A stretch of 64,000 bases of DNA from JAPOUP01 sp965199865 (GTDB taxonomy: Bacteria; Pseudomonadota; Alphaproteobacteria; Rhodobacterales; Rhodobacteraceae): assembly GCA_965199865.1 (NCBI GenBank), contig CBDATU010000020.1:434001-498000 (forward strand). Reading direction: 5' to 3'. The position numbers were made by a program, and so were the translations under genes. The notes beneath the pieces were generated by a model. It was not told where the DNA came from. It ran no database searches and worked only from the letters and a program-made list of their open reading frames with translations. Positions 29,536 through 38,802 of the stretch are shown here, piece by piece (position 1 is the stretch's first letter; each line of letters starts with the position of its first letter).

Positions 29536-30717
29536 TCAGGCGCCATCCAGGGCCTGAAGAAAGTCCTGCAGCAGGTCATCCGCGTCCTCTATCCCAACGC
29601 TGACGCGGATCAGGCCAGGCGTGATTCCAAGCGACTCACGCTGTTCTTCACTGAGGCGCTGATGCGTCGTGGTGGCGGGATGTGTGACAATGCTTTTCGC
29701 ATCTCCCAGATTATTTGAAATCGTGAATATTCTCAATGCATTCAGGATCCGGAACGCCGCTTCCTTCCCTCCCGTGACGTTCACCGAGAACATCGTGCCG
29801 CCCCGTTCCATCACGGAAGTCGCCAGATCATGCTGGGGATGCGATGGCAGATGCGGGTAGATGACCTTTTCGACCCTAGCATGGCCTTCCAGTGCCTGGG
29901 CGATTTTCAGCGCTGAGTCTGACATTGCCCGGACCCGCAGATCCAGAGTCTCCATCCCTTTCAGCAGGATCCAGGCGTTGAACGGCGAGATCGCTCCTCC
30001 CGTATGCTTGAGGTAGGGCTCAAGCGTGCCGCGGATGAACTCGCGCGTTCCCAGCACGACGCCTCCCAGACATCGTCCCTGCCCGTCGATATGCTTGGTT
30101 GCCGAGTAAACAACGATGTCCGCGCCCAGTTCCAGAGCGCGTGAATAGATTGGCGTCGTGAAGACATTGTCCACTATGACCGTGGCTCCAGCAGCATGGG
30201 CGATCTCGGAAACCTCCTTCAGATCGACCAGTTCCAGCGTCGGGTTCGAGAGACTTTCAAGGAAGACTGCCGACGTGCCAGGACGGACGGCCGCTCTCCA
30301 CTGAGCGGTATCCGCCCCATCGACGAAGGTTACCTCAATGCCGAAGCGCGGCAGAAGTTCCTCGACGATATAGAGACACGATCCGAACAGCGCACGGGAA
30401 CTGACGACGTGATCGCCTGCCTTCAGCATCGACATGAGTGAAGCGTTGACGGCCGCCATGCCGCTTGCCGTGGCGAAGGCGTCTTCGGTGCCTTCGAGCG
30501 CGGCGACGCGGTCTTCGAACATCCTAACCGTAGGATTACCGTAACGGGCATAGATGTATTCGTCGTCGGCCGCCTTGATGAAGCGGGCCTCCGCCTGCTC
30601 TGCGCTCGCGTAGGCGAAACCCTGTGTCAGATAAAGCGCCTCTGCCATCTCGCCATATCGGCCGCGCCGAATCCCATCATGCACCAGTCCAGTGCGTGCG
30701 CTCCAACCCTTGCCCAT
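29536..30717 (-). CDS. metZ: O-succinylhomoserine sulfhydrylase
   Basis: A 393-residue PLP enzyme of the Cys/Met metabolism family that joins O-succinylhomoserine and sulfide to homocysteine in methionine synthesis. Visible features are YARYGNPTVRMFEDRVAALE, the PLP lysine in SATKHIDGQGR, and TISNNLGDAKSIVTHPATTTH. The start at 30717 (MGKGWSARTGLVHDG) matches the family N-terminus and has GGGGGCG upstream; ATG 30732 would add five residues. The leader carries a SAM-II riboswitch and a terminator, so expression should fall when S-adenosylmethionine is plentiful. Confidence 0.95.
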   Translation of the reverse strand: MGKGWSARTGLVHDGIRRGRYGEMAEALYLTQGFAYASAEQAEARFIKAADDEYIYARYGNPTVRMFEDRVAALEGTEDAFATASGMAAVNASLMSMLKAGDHVVSSRALFGSCLYIVEELLPRFGIEVTFVDGADTAQWRAAVRPGTSAVFLESLSNPTLELVDLKEVSEIAHAAGATVIVDNVFTTPIYSRALELGADIVVYSATKHIDGQGRCLGGVVLGTREFIRGTLEPYLKHTGGAISPFNAWILLKGMETLDLRVRAMSDSALKIAQALEGHARVEKVIYPHLPSHPQHDLATSVMERGGTMFSVNVTGGKEAAFRILNALRIFTISNNLGDAKSIVTHPATTTHQRLSEEQRESLGITPGLIRVSVGIEDADDLLQDFLQALDGA

Positions 30718-30742
30718 AGTCCGCGCCCCCATTGCCGCGCAT

Positions 30743-30773
30743 AGAAAACCCCCGCCGCTTCGAGCGCCGGGGG
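30743..30773 (-). terminator. Intrinsic terminator between riboswitch and metZ
   Basis: On the coding strand CCCCCGGCGCT, loop CGA, AGCGGCGGGGG forms an 11-bp stem with one mismatch, followed directly by TTTTCT. It lies 12 nt after the riboswitch and ends about 11 nt before the first ATG, so it can act as the off-state of transcription attenuation. Confidence 0.8.
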
Positions 30774-30785
30774 TCTGTGTCCCTG

Positions 30786-30842
30786 ACCTCTTTAGCGGCT
30801 GTTTTACGTGGCCCGCAATCCGGTGTACAAATCGCCACGGAC
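30786..30842 (-). promoter_or_regulatory. SAM-II (SAM-alpha) riboswitch controlling metZ
   Basis: The coding strand reads CCGTGGCGATTTG, CACCGGATTGC, GGCCACGTAAAACA, then CGCTAAAGAGG. These are the conserved blocks of the SAM-II fold in correct order: the P1 stem CCGTGG/CCACG, the GATTTG core, and the CGCTAAA strand that closes the pseudoknot. The class is found mainly in alphaproteobacteria before met genes. The fold begins at the predicted transcript 5' end and ends just before the terminator. Confidence 0.93.
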
Positions 30843-30845
30843 TGA

Positions 30846-30874
30846 CGGATACCTCCTTGTCGTCTGACTGTCAA
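30846..30874 (-). promoter_or_regulatory. Sigma-70 type promoter of metZ
   Basis: TTGACA (complement of 30869-30874), a 17-bp spacer and TATCCG (complement of 30846-30851) form a strong housekeeping promoter. Transcription would begin near 30839, at the first base of the SAM-II P1 stem. This fits the usual tight placement of that riboswitch. Confidence 0.8.
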
Positions 30875-30879
30875 TTCCA

Positions 30880-31249
30880 CCCTGAATTCGAGCACCCCGC
30901 ACAGGGTGCCAGGAAGTGAACGGTCCACCCAGCAGACGTTCAGGAGCCGCACATCCAGAGTCCGGAGCCACTCCGCGTTCAGGTAGCGTTCCTACGGAAA
31001 CTTCCAGCCAGGCTGGATTCAGACCAGGCGATGATCCCGCTGGCGATGCGGATCAGATGTGGCATCATTCCACGGGATGCTCACACTCCACACATCAACC
31101 TAAGGACAACCATGGATGGAGCAGAGGAAGCGCGGAAACCATCCACTCGGTTCCTGCCCTGTCTCGCTAGAACCAGCCTGGCGCGACAGGTTCAGGTGAG
31201 GGTGCTTATCCCATTCGCTCCCTCCTTGATGATTTCGCTCTGCATCCCA
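30880..31249. other. Gene-free stretch between metZ promoter and yciB
   Basis: About 370 bp with no family-like frame. It separates the divergent end of yciB from the metZ promoter; no terminator was confidently assigned. Confidence 0.4.
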
Positions 31250-31858
31250 TCAGTCACTACCATCTTCAGAGGGCTGTCCGTATTTCTGGAACAGGCTGGC
31301 CTGCGCCAGGAAAAACGCAAATGTCCCGATCGTCAGCCCAAAAGTCTTGAAACTCACCCAGATATCGGTCGGAAAGCTGCGCCAGACGATTTCATTGAGT
31401 ACGGCGAGCAGAACGCAGAACAGTGTCAGCCGACGCGTGAGGATCATCCAGCCTTCCTCGGTCAATGGTAAGGTTTCTCCGATCGCAAACCGAAGGTATG
31501 ATCGTTCACGAAGAAGACCAAAGCCAAGAATCGCTGCGAACAGCGCATAGATCATGGTCGGCTTCATCTTGAAGAAACGCTCATCGTTAAGCCAGACCGT
31601 CAGTGCCCCGAACACGGTGACCAGAACGAGGGTGGCCACCTGCATTCCGCTAAGCTTTCCGGTCATGCGCCAGGTCGCCAAGGTGGCCAGGGCCAGAAGC
31701 GGAATGAAGCACGCCGTAACGACGACAAAACCGGAATATTCGGTTTCGAAAAGGGTCAGCGTCTGGTCACGCATAAGCAGGTAACCGACAAAGAATGCGA
31801 TGATCGGCCCCATTTCGAGCGCCATTTTCAGTCCGGGCCGTACCTGATCGCCTGCCAT
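31250..31858 (-). CDS. Inner membrane-spanning protein YciB / septation protein A
   Basis: A 202-residue protein with about five membrane segments, opening MALEMGPIIAFFVGYLLMRD and containing KPTMIYALFAAILGFGLL and WRSFPTDIWVSFKTFGLT, the IspA/YciB pattern (Pfam IspA family, no isoprenoid role). The family affects cell envelope integrity and septation in several bacteria; its molecular role is unsettled. ATG 31858 has AAGGAAA upstream, and the gene follows the EamA transporter with 11 bp between stop and start. Confidence 0.88.
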   Translation of the reverse strand: MAGDQVRPGLKMALEMGPIIAFFVGYLLMRDQTLTLFETEYSGFVVVTACFIPLLALATLATWRMTGKLSGMQVATLVLVTVFGALTVWLNDERFFKMKPTMIYALFAAILGFGLLRERSYLRFAIGETLPLTEEGWMILTRRLTLFCVLLAVLNEIVWRSFPTDIWVSFKTFGLTIGTFAFFLAQASLFQKYGQPSEDGSD

Positions 31859-31869
31859 CCGATTTCCTT

Positions 31870-32772
31870 TCATTGACCTAGTTCAACTATGACTGCTCCC
31901 GCCGCAATCAAGACTATCAGGATCAACCGCCATGGACCGATCGAATCCCTGAGAAAGATCCAGCCTATTGCCGCGGCAAACACTGGAGATGTCTCGCGAA
32001 GTACCGCTGCCTCCCCCACCTTGTCGAGCCGGGTCGCCAGCATAATCGATCCAAAACTGAAGAAAGCGACAATGCCACCAATCACACCGCGAACGAAAAG
32101 CGGGGCGAAAGGTGGAGGATCCGGCATGCGACGCCACCGCACATAGGCAATCATCGGCATCACAAAGCCGTCGATCAGGAAGAACCAGGCCAGGAACGTG
32201 AATGGGTCAGCCGTCGCGCGGATACCGAAAGCGTCATAGGTCGTATATGCCGCGACGAAACCGCCGGTGATGAACGCCATGACAAGCGCAGCGGGAAGGA
32301 GGTCACGGTCGACGGTCAGGAACAGAAGGTTATATACAGCCAGTCCAAAGATGCCCGTCAGCAGCACCAGGACACCAAACCATTGAGTAACGGTGAAAAT
32401 CTCCCCGAATATGATATACGCGCCAATGACGGTGAAGAGAGGCGCGGTGCCTCGCACGACCGGATAGACCACCGTATAGTTGCCCCGGGTATAGGCCATG
32501 GCCTGGGCAAGCTTGTAGCCAGTATGAATGAGGAGAGCGCCCAAAAAGATCGGCCACATGTGGGGCTCAGGAAACGGTACCACAAAGAGTGCGACAGGCG
32601 CGGCCATCAGACCATAGCAGGCGTCAATCGCACCGCGGGACAACCACGGATCATGGCGCCCCTTCTGCAATGCGCCGAATACGGCATGAAGCGCCGCGGC
32701 CGATATGGCAAGCACCAGCGCCAGCTGCTCTCCAGCCACGGTGCCTTCAAGTGAGACTAACCAGGCACTCAC
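31870..32772 (-). CDS. EamA/DMT-family transporter
   Basis: A 300-residue membrane protein made of two EamA repeats, about ten helices in all. The first repeat holds the motif GNYTVVYPVVRGTAPLFTVI; the second ends RETSPVFAAAIGWIFLRDS, the classic conserved tail of EamA domains. It should be an exporter or importer of small metabolites; the substrate cannot be read. The start is probably GTG 32772. It is co-directional with yciB and ftsY. Confidence 0.86.
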   Translation of the reverse strand: MSAWLVSLEGTVAGEQLALVLAISAAALHAVFGALQKGRHDPWLSRGAIDACYGLMAAPVALFVVPFPEPHMWPIFLGALLIHTGYKLAQAMAYTRGNYTVVYPVVRGTAPLFTVIGAYIIFGEIFTVTQWFGVLVLLTGIFGLAVYNLLFLTVDRDLLPAALVMAFITGGFVAAYTTYDAFGIRATADPFTFLAWFFLIDGFVMPMIAYVRWRRMPDPPPFAPLFVRGVIGGIVAFFSFGSIMLATRLDKVGEAAVLRETSPVFAAAIGWIFLRDSIGPWRLILIVLIAAGAVIVELGQ

Positions 32773-32865
32773 GGTCAGGATGTCATTTCCAGAATGGAGG
32801 CGATTGCGGCAGGTACCCTAATGGTGCCTCCGAATCACGCTCAGCCCACCAGGCGAGCCAGTCCG

Positions 32866-33933
32866 TCATGCGTCGACACCGGTCAAGGCCGTGGCGAACT
32901 CTTCGGGATCGAATGGCGCAAGATCCTCGATCCGCTCACCTATGCCAATGGCGTGAATCGGAAGTCCGAACCGATCGGCCAGCGCCACCAGCACACCGCC
33001 CTTTGCCGTTCCATCCAGTTTGGTCATCACGAGCCCCGAAACGTCGGCAACCTTCTGGAAGATTTCGACCTGACGCAGAGCGTTCTGACCCGTACCGGCA
33101 TCAAGAACGAGGAGCGTGTTGTGGGGAGCGGTCCCATCCCTCTTGCGGATGACACGGACAATCTTGGCCAGTTCCTCCATAAGATCCGTACGGTTATGCA
33201 GCCGGCCGGCAGTGTCGATCATCAGCAGATCCGCGCCTTCCGCCTCGGCACGTGCCATGGCGTCAAAGGCTAGGCTGGCCGGATCCGAGCCTTCAGGAGC
33301 GGTCATTACGGGAACACCCGCACGGTCGCCCCAGATCTGGAGCTGTTCCACCGCCGCGGCACGGAAGGTATCACCTGCGGCGATCACAACGGACTTCCCT
33401 GCAGCCCTGAATTGGCTGGCAAGCTTGCCAATAGTTGTGGTCTTTCCCGACCCATTCACACCCACAACCAGCACCACCTGCGGTCTTTTCTGATAGAGCG
33501 GCATGGGCCTGGCGACCGGCTCCATGATGCGGGCGACCTCTTCCATCAGCAGTCGCTTGATCTCGCCGGCGCTAAGTCTCTTTCCGAAATGGCTTTCGGC
33601 AAGATTGCCTGTGACCCGAAGCGCCGTGTCGACTCCCATATCCGCGGTGATCAGCAGTTCCTCAAGACTCAGGAGCATATCGTCATCGAGAACCCGTCGA
33701 CTGACCGTGGGCTGTGCGCCTCGACCCAGCAGCTTTCCAACCAGGCCCGGTTTCCGGTCCGGTATTCCGGCCTCGCCATCAGGCGATGGCGGGAATGAAG
33801 AATAGGGATCGGCACCGCTGTCCGGTGTGTCAGCCTCCTCCTTGCCGCCACTACCGACTATCGCTTCGAGACCCTTTCCGAGCTTCGAAGATGATCGGAC
33901 AAGCCGCTCCTTCAGCACCTGAAAAAACGCCAT
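32866..33933 (-). CDS. ftsY: Signal recognition particle receptor FtsY
   Basis: A 355-residue SRP GTPase that docks ribosome-SRP complexes at the membrane. An acidic N-terminal A region (about 50 residues, containing DTPDSGADP) precedes the NG domain: GVNGSGKTTTIGKLA (G1), DTFRAAAVEQL (G2), DTAGRLHN (G3), TKLDGTAKGG (G4), and the closing GIGERIEDLAPFDPEEFATAL. ATG 33933 is chosen because GGAAG lies upstream; an in-frame ATG 18 codons earlier has no site. Confidence 0.95.
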   Translation of the reverse strand: MAFFQVLKERLVRSSSKLGKGLEAIVGSGGKEEADTPDSGADPYSSFPPSPDGEAGIPDRKPGLVGKLLGRGAQPTVSRRVLDDDMLLSLEELLITADMGVDTALRVTGNLAESHFGKRLSAGEIKRLLMEEVARIMEPVARPMPLYQKRPQVVLVVGVNGSGKTTTIGKLASQFRAAGKSVVIAAGDTFRAAAVEQLQIWGDRAGVPVMTAPEGSDPASLAFDAMARAEAEGADLLMIDTAGRLHNRTDLMEELAKIVRVIRKRDGTAPHNTLLVLDAGTGQNALRQVEIFQKVADVSGLVMTKLDGTAKGGVLVALADRFGLPIHAIGIGERIEDLAPFDPEEFATALTGVDA

Positions 33934-34248
33934 GCTCTTCCGTCCATTGTGGTCCGCGGGCTGGGGTAATTCGATTCGGCCTGACATGAAAGAGGCGGAA
34001 TGCCGACTGTGTAGATGACCCTATGCCAGGACAGGGAATCAAGACCTTGGTGAGCTCTGATCTTCCGGCATGGTACATGGATCCGGAACAGGTGGTCGGA
34101 GAGGTATGTGACGGGCGGAAGTCCACACGAATCCAGCCGGTGCATCGGACATCGCCTGCTCCGACCGGTGGATCAGGCGACTGGGTAGAACCAAGTCACT
34201 GACCCGGGACCGACATGGGCTGGCAGGCTAACGAAACGCATATCCGTT
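33934..34248. other. Intergenic stretch between xseA and ftsY
   Basis: About 315 bp with no readable gene. It should contain the ftsY promoter, but no element is clear enough to name. Confidence 0.4.
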
Positions 34249-35802
34249 TCAGATCAGGGTGGCCTGCTCCGGTGGCGGATTCTTTCTCTTCCGGGGCTGT
34301 CTGGCACCGAGACGTAGCCTCCCATCGACGAATTCTATCTCCAGGCTAGAGCTTACCTCGGCCTGAGCCCTGGTGGTGAGCACCGCGCCATTCCCGCGAA
34401 CGACCGCATAGCCCCGCCTTAGCGTCTCAGCATATCCAAGCGTCTGGCGAAGCCGTTCAAGGCCCTCCAGTCGCATCGTGCAGTCAGTGACCTTCGCTGC
34501 CGCAGCCGTCTTCAGCCGCGCGGCCATCTGGTCACAGGCAGCCCGTTTCCGATCCAGGTCGCTCTGCAGTGCAGAGGGCCGCAGACGAACCGATCGTTGC
34601 TCCAGCGCACGCCGAAGATCCCGCAGGGAGCGATGAAGGCCTGGGGTCAGTCGACCTTCGACCTGCGCAAGGCGCCTCCTCTGGTCGGAGAGGGAGCGCG
34701 ACAGTGTGGCTGGATGCAGCAGAGAGGTGGATTCAGCCAAGCGGATCCTTTTGATCTGTGCCAGTGCAGCCAACGCTTTCGGCAACCGTCCACACCACAG
34801 GTCCAACCATTGTGAGGCAGCTGAGGTCAGAGATTCAGGCTTTGGCAGCGCGCGACCGAGATCCACGAGCCGCTGCCTGCGCAGATTCAGCGTCTGCTCC
34901 ATCGCACGGATCTGCCGGGCATCGATGCCTTCAACCCGAGTGATGAGTTCCAGTCGTACCGGCACGGCCAGTTCCGCCGCTGCCGTTGGAGTCGGCGCAC
35001 GGCAGTCAGCAGCAAAGTCAATCAGCGTCGTATCAGTTTCATGGCCTACTGCGGATATCAGGGGGATGTCCGACGCCGCCGCGGCACGTACCACGGATTC
35101 CTCGTTGAAGCCCCAGAGGTCCTCCACCGAACCACCACCCCGCGCGACGATCAGCAGGTCGGGCCGAGCGATCGGCCCATGTGCTGGAAGCTCATTGAAG
35201 CCGCGGATCGCCCGACTCACCTCCGGCGCGCAGCGTTCGCCCTGTACGGCAACCGGCCAGATCAGCACCCTACGGGGAAATCTGTCACGTAGGCGGTGCA
35301 GGATGTCCCTAATGACGGCCCCGGACGGCGACGTTATCACACCTATCACTTCGGGCAGAAACGGAAGTGGTTTTTTTCGTTCCTGCGCGAACAGCCCTTC
35401 CGCCTCAAGCGCTTTGCGGCGCCGATCGAGCATAGCCATCAAGGCACCAACCCCCGCTGGCCGGATGTTCTCGATGACGATCTGGTATTTCGACTGGCCT
35501 CCGAATGTGGTCAGCCGCCCGGTGACGACAACCTCAAGGCCCTCTTCCGGCCTGGTGCGCATCCGATTTGCCGTCCCCTTCCAGATCACCCCGGAAAGGA
35601 CGTTCCTATCGTCCTTAAGGTCCAGATAGATGTGACCTGACCTGGGACGGCTGACCCGCCCGACCTCCCCGCGTACGCGGACATGGCCAAATTCTCCCTC
35701 GACCACACGGCGAATCGCACCCGAGAGTTCTGAAACCGTGAATTCGGGAGCGTTGCCACCCCGCTCTTGGGCTTCATCAGGGCCCCTGAAGATGTCGGAC
35801 AT
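34249..35802 (-). CDS. xseA: Exodeoxyribonuclease VII large subunit
   Basis: A 517-residue catalytic subunit of the single-strand-specific nuclease. An OB fold is at the N-terminus (VRGEVGRVSRPRSGHIYLDLKD). The catalytic region has GVITSPSGAVIRDILHRLRDRFPR, DLLIVARGGGSVEDLWGFN and SAVGHETDTTLIDF, followed by a long coiled-coil stalk and LRRGYAVVRGNG. ATG 35802 (MSDIFRGPDEA) is preferred; ATG 35820 would add six residues. It is divergent from purD across about 64 bp that must hold both promoters. The small subunit gene xseB is not in the window. Confidence 0.94.
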   Translation of the reverse strand: MSDIFRGPDEAQERGGNAPEFTVSELSGAIRRVVEGEFGHVRVRGEVGRVSRPRSGHIYLDLKDDRNVLSGVIWKGTANRMRTRPEEGLEVVVTGRLTTFGGQSKYQIVIENIRPAGVGALMAMLDRRRKALEAEGLFAQERKKPLPFLPEVIGVITSPSGAVIRDILHRLRDRFPRRVLIWPVAVQGERCAPEVSRAIRGFNELPAHGPIARPDLLIVARGGGSVEDLWGFNEESVVRAAAASDIPLISAVGHETDTTLIDFAADCRAPTPTAAAELAVPVRLELITRVEGIDARQIRAMEQTLNLRRQRLVDLGRALPKPESLTSAASQWLDLWCGRLPKALAALAQIKRIRLAESTSLLHPATLSRSLSDQRRRLAQVEGRLTPGLHRSLRDLRRALEQRSVRLRPSALQSDLDRKRAACDQMAARLKTAAAAKVTDCTMRLEGLERLRQTLGYAETLRRGYAVVRGNGAVLTTRAQAEVSSSLEIEFVDGRLRLGARQPRKRKNPPPEQATLI

Positions 35803-35866
35803 GTCGCTGCCTTGTGCCATTTGCCGCACGAGTCTAGAACGCCAGAGGCTTGGGGGGAAGGGCGCG

Positions 35867-37138
35867 ATGAACATCCTGATACTGGGCGGCGGCGGTCGAG
35901 AGCATTCGCTTGCCTGGGCCGTGATGCAGAATCCCAAATGCGACCGGTTAATCGTGGCACCCGGCAATGCTGGCATCGCGGCCATCGCTGAATGCGCGTC
36001 CCTTGATATCGAGGACGGTGCTGCCGTCGCCGAATTCGCAGTGGCAAACAGTGTGGATTTCGTGCTGATCGGCCCCGAAGCCCCACTTGCGGCGGGAGTA
36101 GCCGACCGTCTGCGCGAGGCAGGTCTGCTCTGCCTCGGCCCGAATCGGGAAGCAGCGCGACTGGAGACGTCCAAACGGTTCGCCAAGGAAATCTGCGATG
36201 CCTGCGGCGCCCCTACCGCGACATGGGCGCGTTTCACGAACGCCGAAAGCGCGAGAGACCACGTGAAGGTGACCGGCGCTCCAATCGTGATCAAGGCTGA
36301 TGGGCTTGCGGGAGGTAAAGGCGTCATCGTGGCGGAGGATGATGAAGCGGCGCTTGAGGCTGTTGACAGAATGTTTGGCGGCGCCTTTGGAGCGGCCAGC
36401 GCTGAAGTCGTCATCGAAGAGTTCATGGCCGGAGAGGAAGCGTCGCTGTTTGCCCTCTGTGATGGCACCACCGTGCTTCCGGTTGGCACTGCACAGGACC
36501 ACAAACGCGCCTTTGAGGGAGATTGCGGACCCAACACGGGCGGCATGGGCGCCTATTCACCGGCGCCAGTCCTGAGCCCAGCGATGGAAAGGCGGGCACT
36601 GGACGAGATTGTCAGGCCATGTCTGGCTGAAATGGCACGGCGTGGAATGCCATATCAGGGCGTGCTCTACGCAGGCCTTATGATCTCGGACGACACACCT
36701 CGGTTAGTTGAATTCAACGTCCGTTTTGGAGATCCGGAATGCCAGGCACTGATGATGCGCCTTGGCGCGCAGGCGCTGGATCTAATGCATGCCTGCGCTG
36801 AGGGACGGCTTGACGGGGCTAGGGTCAATTGGGCCAAAGACCATGCGCTATCGGTGGTAATGGCGGCGAAGGGATACCCTGGCGAATACGGGAAGGGATC
36901 CGAGATTCACGGACTTGGTGATTGCCTCGAGGATAGCCGTCACGTGGTGTTCCATGCAGGCACGGCACTGACTGACGGCAGGATTGTCGCATCCGGAGGA
37001 CGGGTGCTGAACCCGACCGCTAGAGGAGACAGCTTGGCGGAGGCGGCGGAGCAGGCCTATGCGCTGGCGGACAGGATTGACTGGCCTGAAGGTTTCTTTC
37101 GGCGCGACATCGGCTGGAGGGCATTGCGCGGCGACTGA
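35867..37138 (+). CDS. purD: Phosphoribosylamine-glycine ligase
   Basis: A 423-residue ATP-grasp enzyme for the second step of purine synthesis (GAR formation). It starts MNILILGGGGREHSLAWAV after GGGGGAAGG. Other motifs are VLIGPEAPLAAGVADRL, the ATP-grasp segment KADGLAGGKGVIVA, QDHKRAFEGDCGPNTGGMGAYSP, and VEFNVRFGDPECQALMMRL. Length and motifs are complete. Confidence 0.96.
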   Translation: MNILILGGGGREHSLAWAVMQNPKCDRLIVAPGNAGIAAIAECASLDIEDGAAVAEFAVANSVDFVLIGPEAPLAAGVADRLREAGLLCLGPNREAARLETSKRFAKEICDACGAPTATWARFTNAESARDHVKVTGAPIVIKADGLAGGKGVIVAEDDEAALEAVDRMFGGAFGAASAEVVIEEFMAGEEASLFALCDGTTVLPVGTAQDHKRAFEGDCGPNTGGMGAYSPAPVLSPAMERRALDEIVRPCLAEMARRGMPYQGVLYAGLMISDDTPRLVEFNVRFGDPECQALMMRLGAQALDLMHACAEGRLDGARVNWAKDHALSVVMAAKGYPGEYGKGSEIHGLGDCLEDSRHVVFHAGTALTDGRIVASGGRVLNPTARGDSLAEAAEQAYALADRIDWPEGFFRRDIGWRALRGD

Positions 37139-37337
37139 TTCGTTTCGCGCCGAGACCGTGCCGGCTTGCGTTCCCGCTCCTGACCGCGCCGACTGAATCG
37201 GCATAAAGCGGATCGAGTCTGATCGGTCAGGATCACGACTTCAGATGTGAAGACATCCTGCAGGCGCAAACCGGGAGGCCGCAGATGCCCCAGCTGGGGA
37301 ACCGCCGGTTCAGTTCCCGCACGGCATGACCTGAAGC

Positions 37338-37661
37338 TCAGATCTGTTTTTCGGGCATCTGGACGACCAGGCCGTCAATTGCGTCGGTTACCTTGATCTG
37401 ACAGGTCAGCCGCGAGCGGTCCGGGTTAGGCTCATACGCGAAATCGAGCATGTCCGCCTCCATGATTTCCTTGGGCGGGAGTTTATCGACCCATTCGGGG
37501 TCGACATAGACATGGCAGGTGGAACAGGCGCAGGCTCCTCCACAATCCGCCTCGATTCCCGGGATGCCGTTGTCGCGGGCACCCTCCATCACGGTCAGCC
37601 CGTTCGCGACGTTGACCTCATGGCGGGTGCCATTATACTCGATATAGGTAATCCTGGCCAT
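37338..37661 (-). CDS. [2Fe-2S] ferredoxin, adrenodoxin/FdxB type
   Basis: A 107-residue electron carrier. Cluster ligands are C40, C46, C49 and C87 (C-x5-C-x2-C ... C), in ADCGGACACSTCHVYVDPEW and SRLTCQIKV. The adrenodoxin-type family (including Rhodobacter FdVI and FdxB of the isc system) serves iron-sulfur cluster assembly or hydroxylases. The gene stands alone, convergent with purD, so the partner is unknown. Confidence 0.93.
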   Translation of the reverse strand: MARITYIEYNGTRHEVNVANGLTVMEGARDNGIPGIEADCGGACACSTCHVYVDPEWVDKLPPKEIMEADMLDFAYEPNPDRSRLTCQIKVTDAIDGLVVQMPEKQI

Positions 37662-38203
37662 GCTTAGTCCCTTTGGCGTCTCGATTTCCGAAGTTGCGAA
37701 ATATGCACTTGCAGCGCGATGTGCCAGTCACTTTCCGGCAGTATTCCGACTTCCTGACCGCATACAAGATTTTCCCGCCCGTACTCCATATGCGCCCTAC
37801 ACTGCCTTGGCCCCGACGACAACCGGCCGCACCTGCTGGAGGCACTGCCGCTGAACAGGCATCTCCCGTTCTGTCAGCCGTCCCGTGGCGCGACGACCAC
37901 CGCAGCGGGACCTGTAAAGGCGTGCCAGCTACCAGGCGCAGTGACCGGCGTGACCCCTATCGCACTGGAAGATGAAGGTAGGGGTTTCAGCGTCATTTTC
38001 TGAAGCGGTATCCAAGAGTGGTTTCATCGAACGCCAGTCGACGGGAGGCTCCCGCGCAAATCCAGGCGGAGACAGTGCAACAACAACATCCGCACCATGA
38101 CCTCCGGGCAGTCCGAGGAAATCGTGCCGCCACTCACCCACATGCTACAGCCTCAGGAAGGCCAAAGGGGGAACTCACGCGACGCAGCCTCTCGTTTGTC
38201 ACT
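37662..38203. other. Gene-free stretch of about 540 bp
   Basis: No frame here shows a family pattern. A 70-codon minus-strand frame (37929-38141) has no recognisable motif. It may be decayed coding DNA. Confidence 0.4.
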
Positions 38204-38566
38204 TCACGGCTCCGGAACCGGACGGGTCAGGACAAACGAGGCAGCCGCCCCCATGCAGAGAAACTGGATCAGTAGAATCCACCACGTGAGACCCAGCAGT
38301 AGGGAAATGACGAACACAGCCACCATCATCAGGACAGCAAGCCGCTTGGCGCCAGTGGAGATGGCACCCTTGGCTTCCCAGTTTCTGATGTGGGGCCCGA
38401 ACCACGCATGCCCGACCAGCCAGGCGCGGGCACGGGGTGAGCCCCTCGCGAATAGGAATGCCGCCAGGAGAATGAAAGGTGTCGTAGGGAGCACTGGAAG
38501 CACCATGCCGAGCAGGCCGAAACCCACCGCGATCCAGCCAAGCACGAGACAGACCAGCCGCGTCAT
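38204..38566 (-). CDS. DUF454 (YbaN-family) small membrane protein
   Basis: A 120-residue protein with the DUF454 pattern GLLGMVLPVLPTTPFILLAAFLFARGSPR, cited by its core VLPVLPTTPFILLAA, and two to three membrane helices. The family is widespread in proteobacteria and its function is unknown. ATG 38566 (MTRLVCLVLGW) fits family length; an upstream ATG at 38638 would add 24 residues of low-complexity sequence. Confidence 0.85.
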   Translation of the reverse strand: MTRLVCLVLGWIAVGFGLLGMVLPVLPTTPFILLAAFLFARGSPRARAWLVGHAWFGPHIRNWEAKGAISTGAKRLAVLMMVAVFVISLLLGLTWWILLIQFLCMGAAASFVLTRPVPEP

Positions 38567-38802
38567 GCCGACGGCCTGTCCCGACCAGGCGCCTGGAACA
38601 GCATACGCCGGTGGCACGGGCGTTTCCCCTGTGACCATTGGAACAGCGCGCCACAGCTCTCCGCCCCCTGCCGTTCTTCCAGCGATAGCATGGTCAGCAT
38701 CGTTCCCCCAGGACACCAGCATGGAGAAACCAGGTCTGATTTCCCCTCGCGCGCGTCTCATGGCCTGATATAAGCGCCATCTGACAATCCCGGAGGGTTC
38801 CG

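Noticed and set aside
34249..36546. 765-codon version of xseA
   Set aside because: The extension overlaps purD on the other strand and is Ser/Ala/Pro-rich shadow sequence; the OB fold begins just after 35802.
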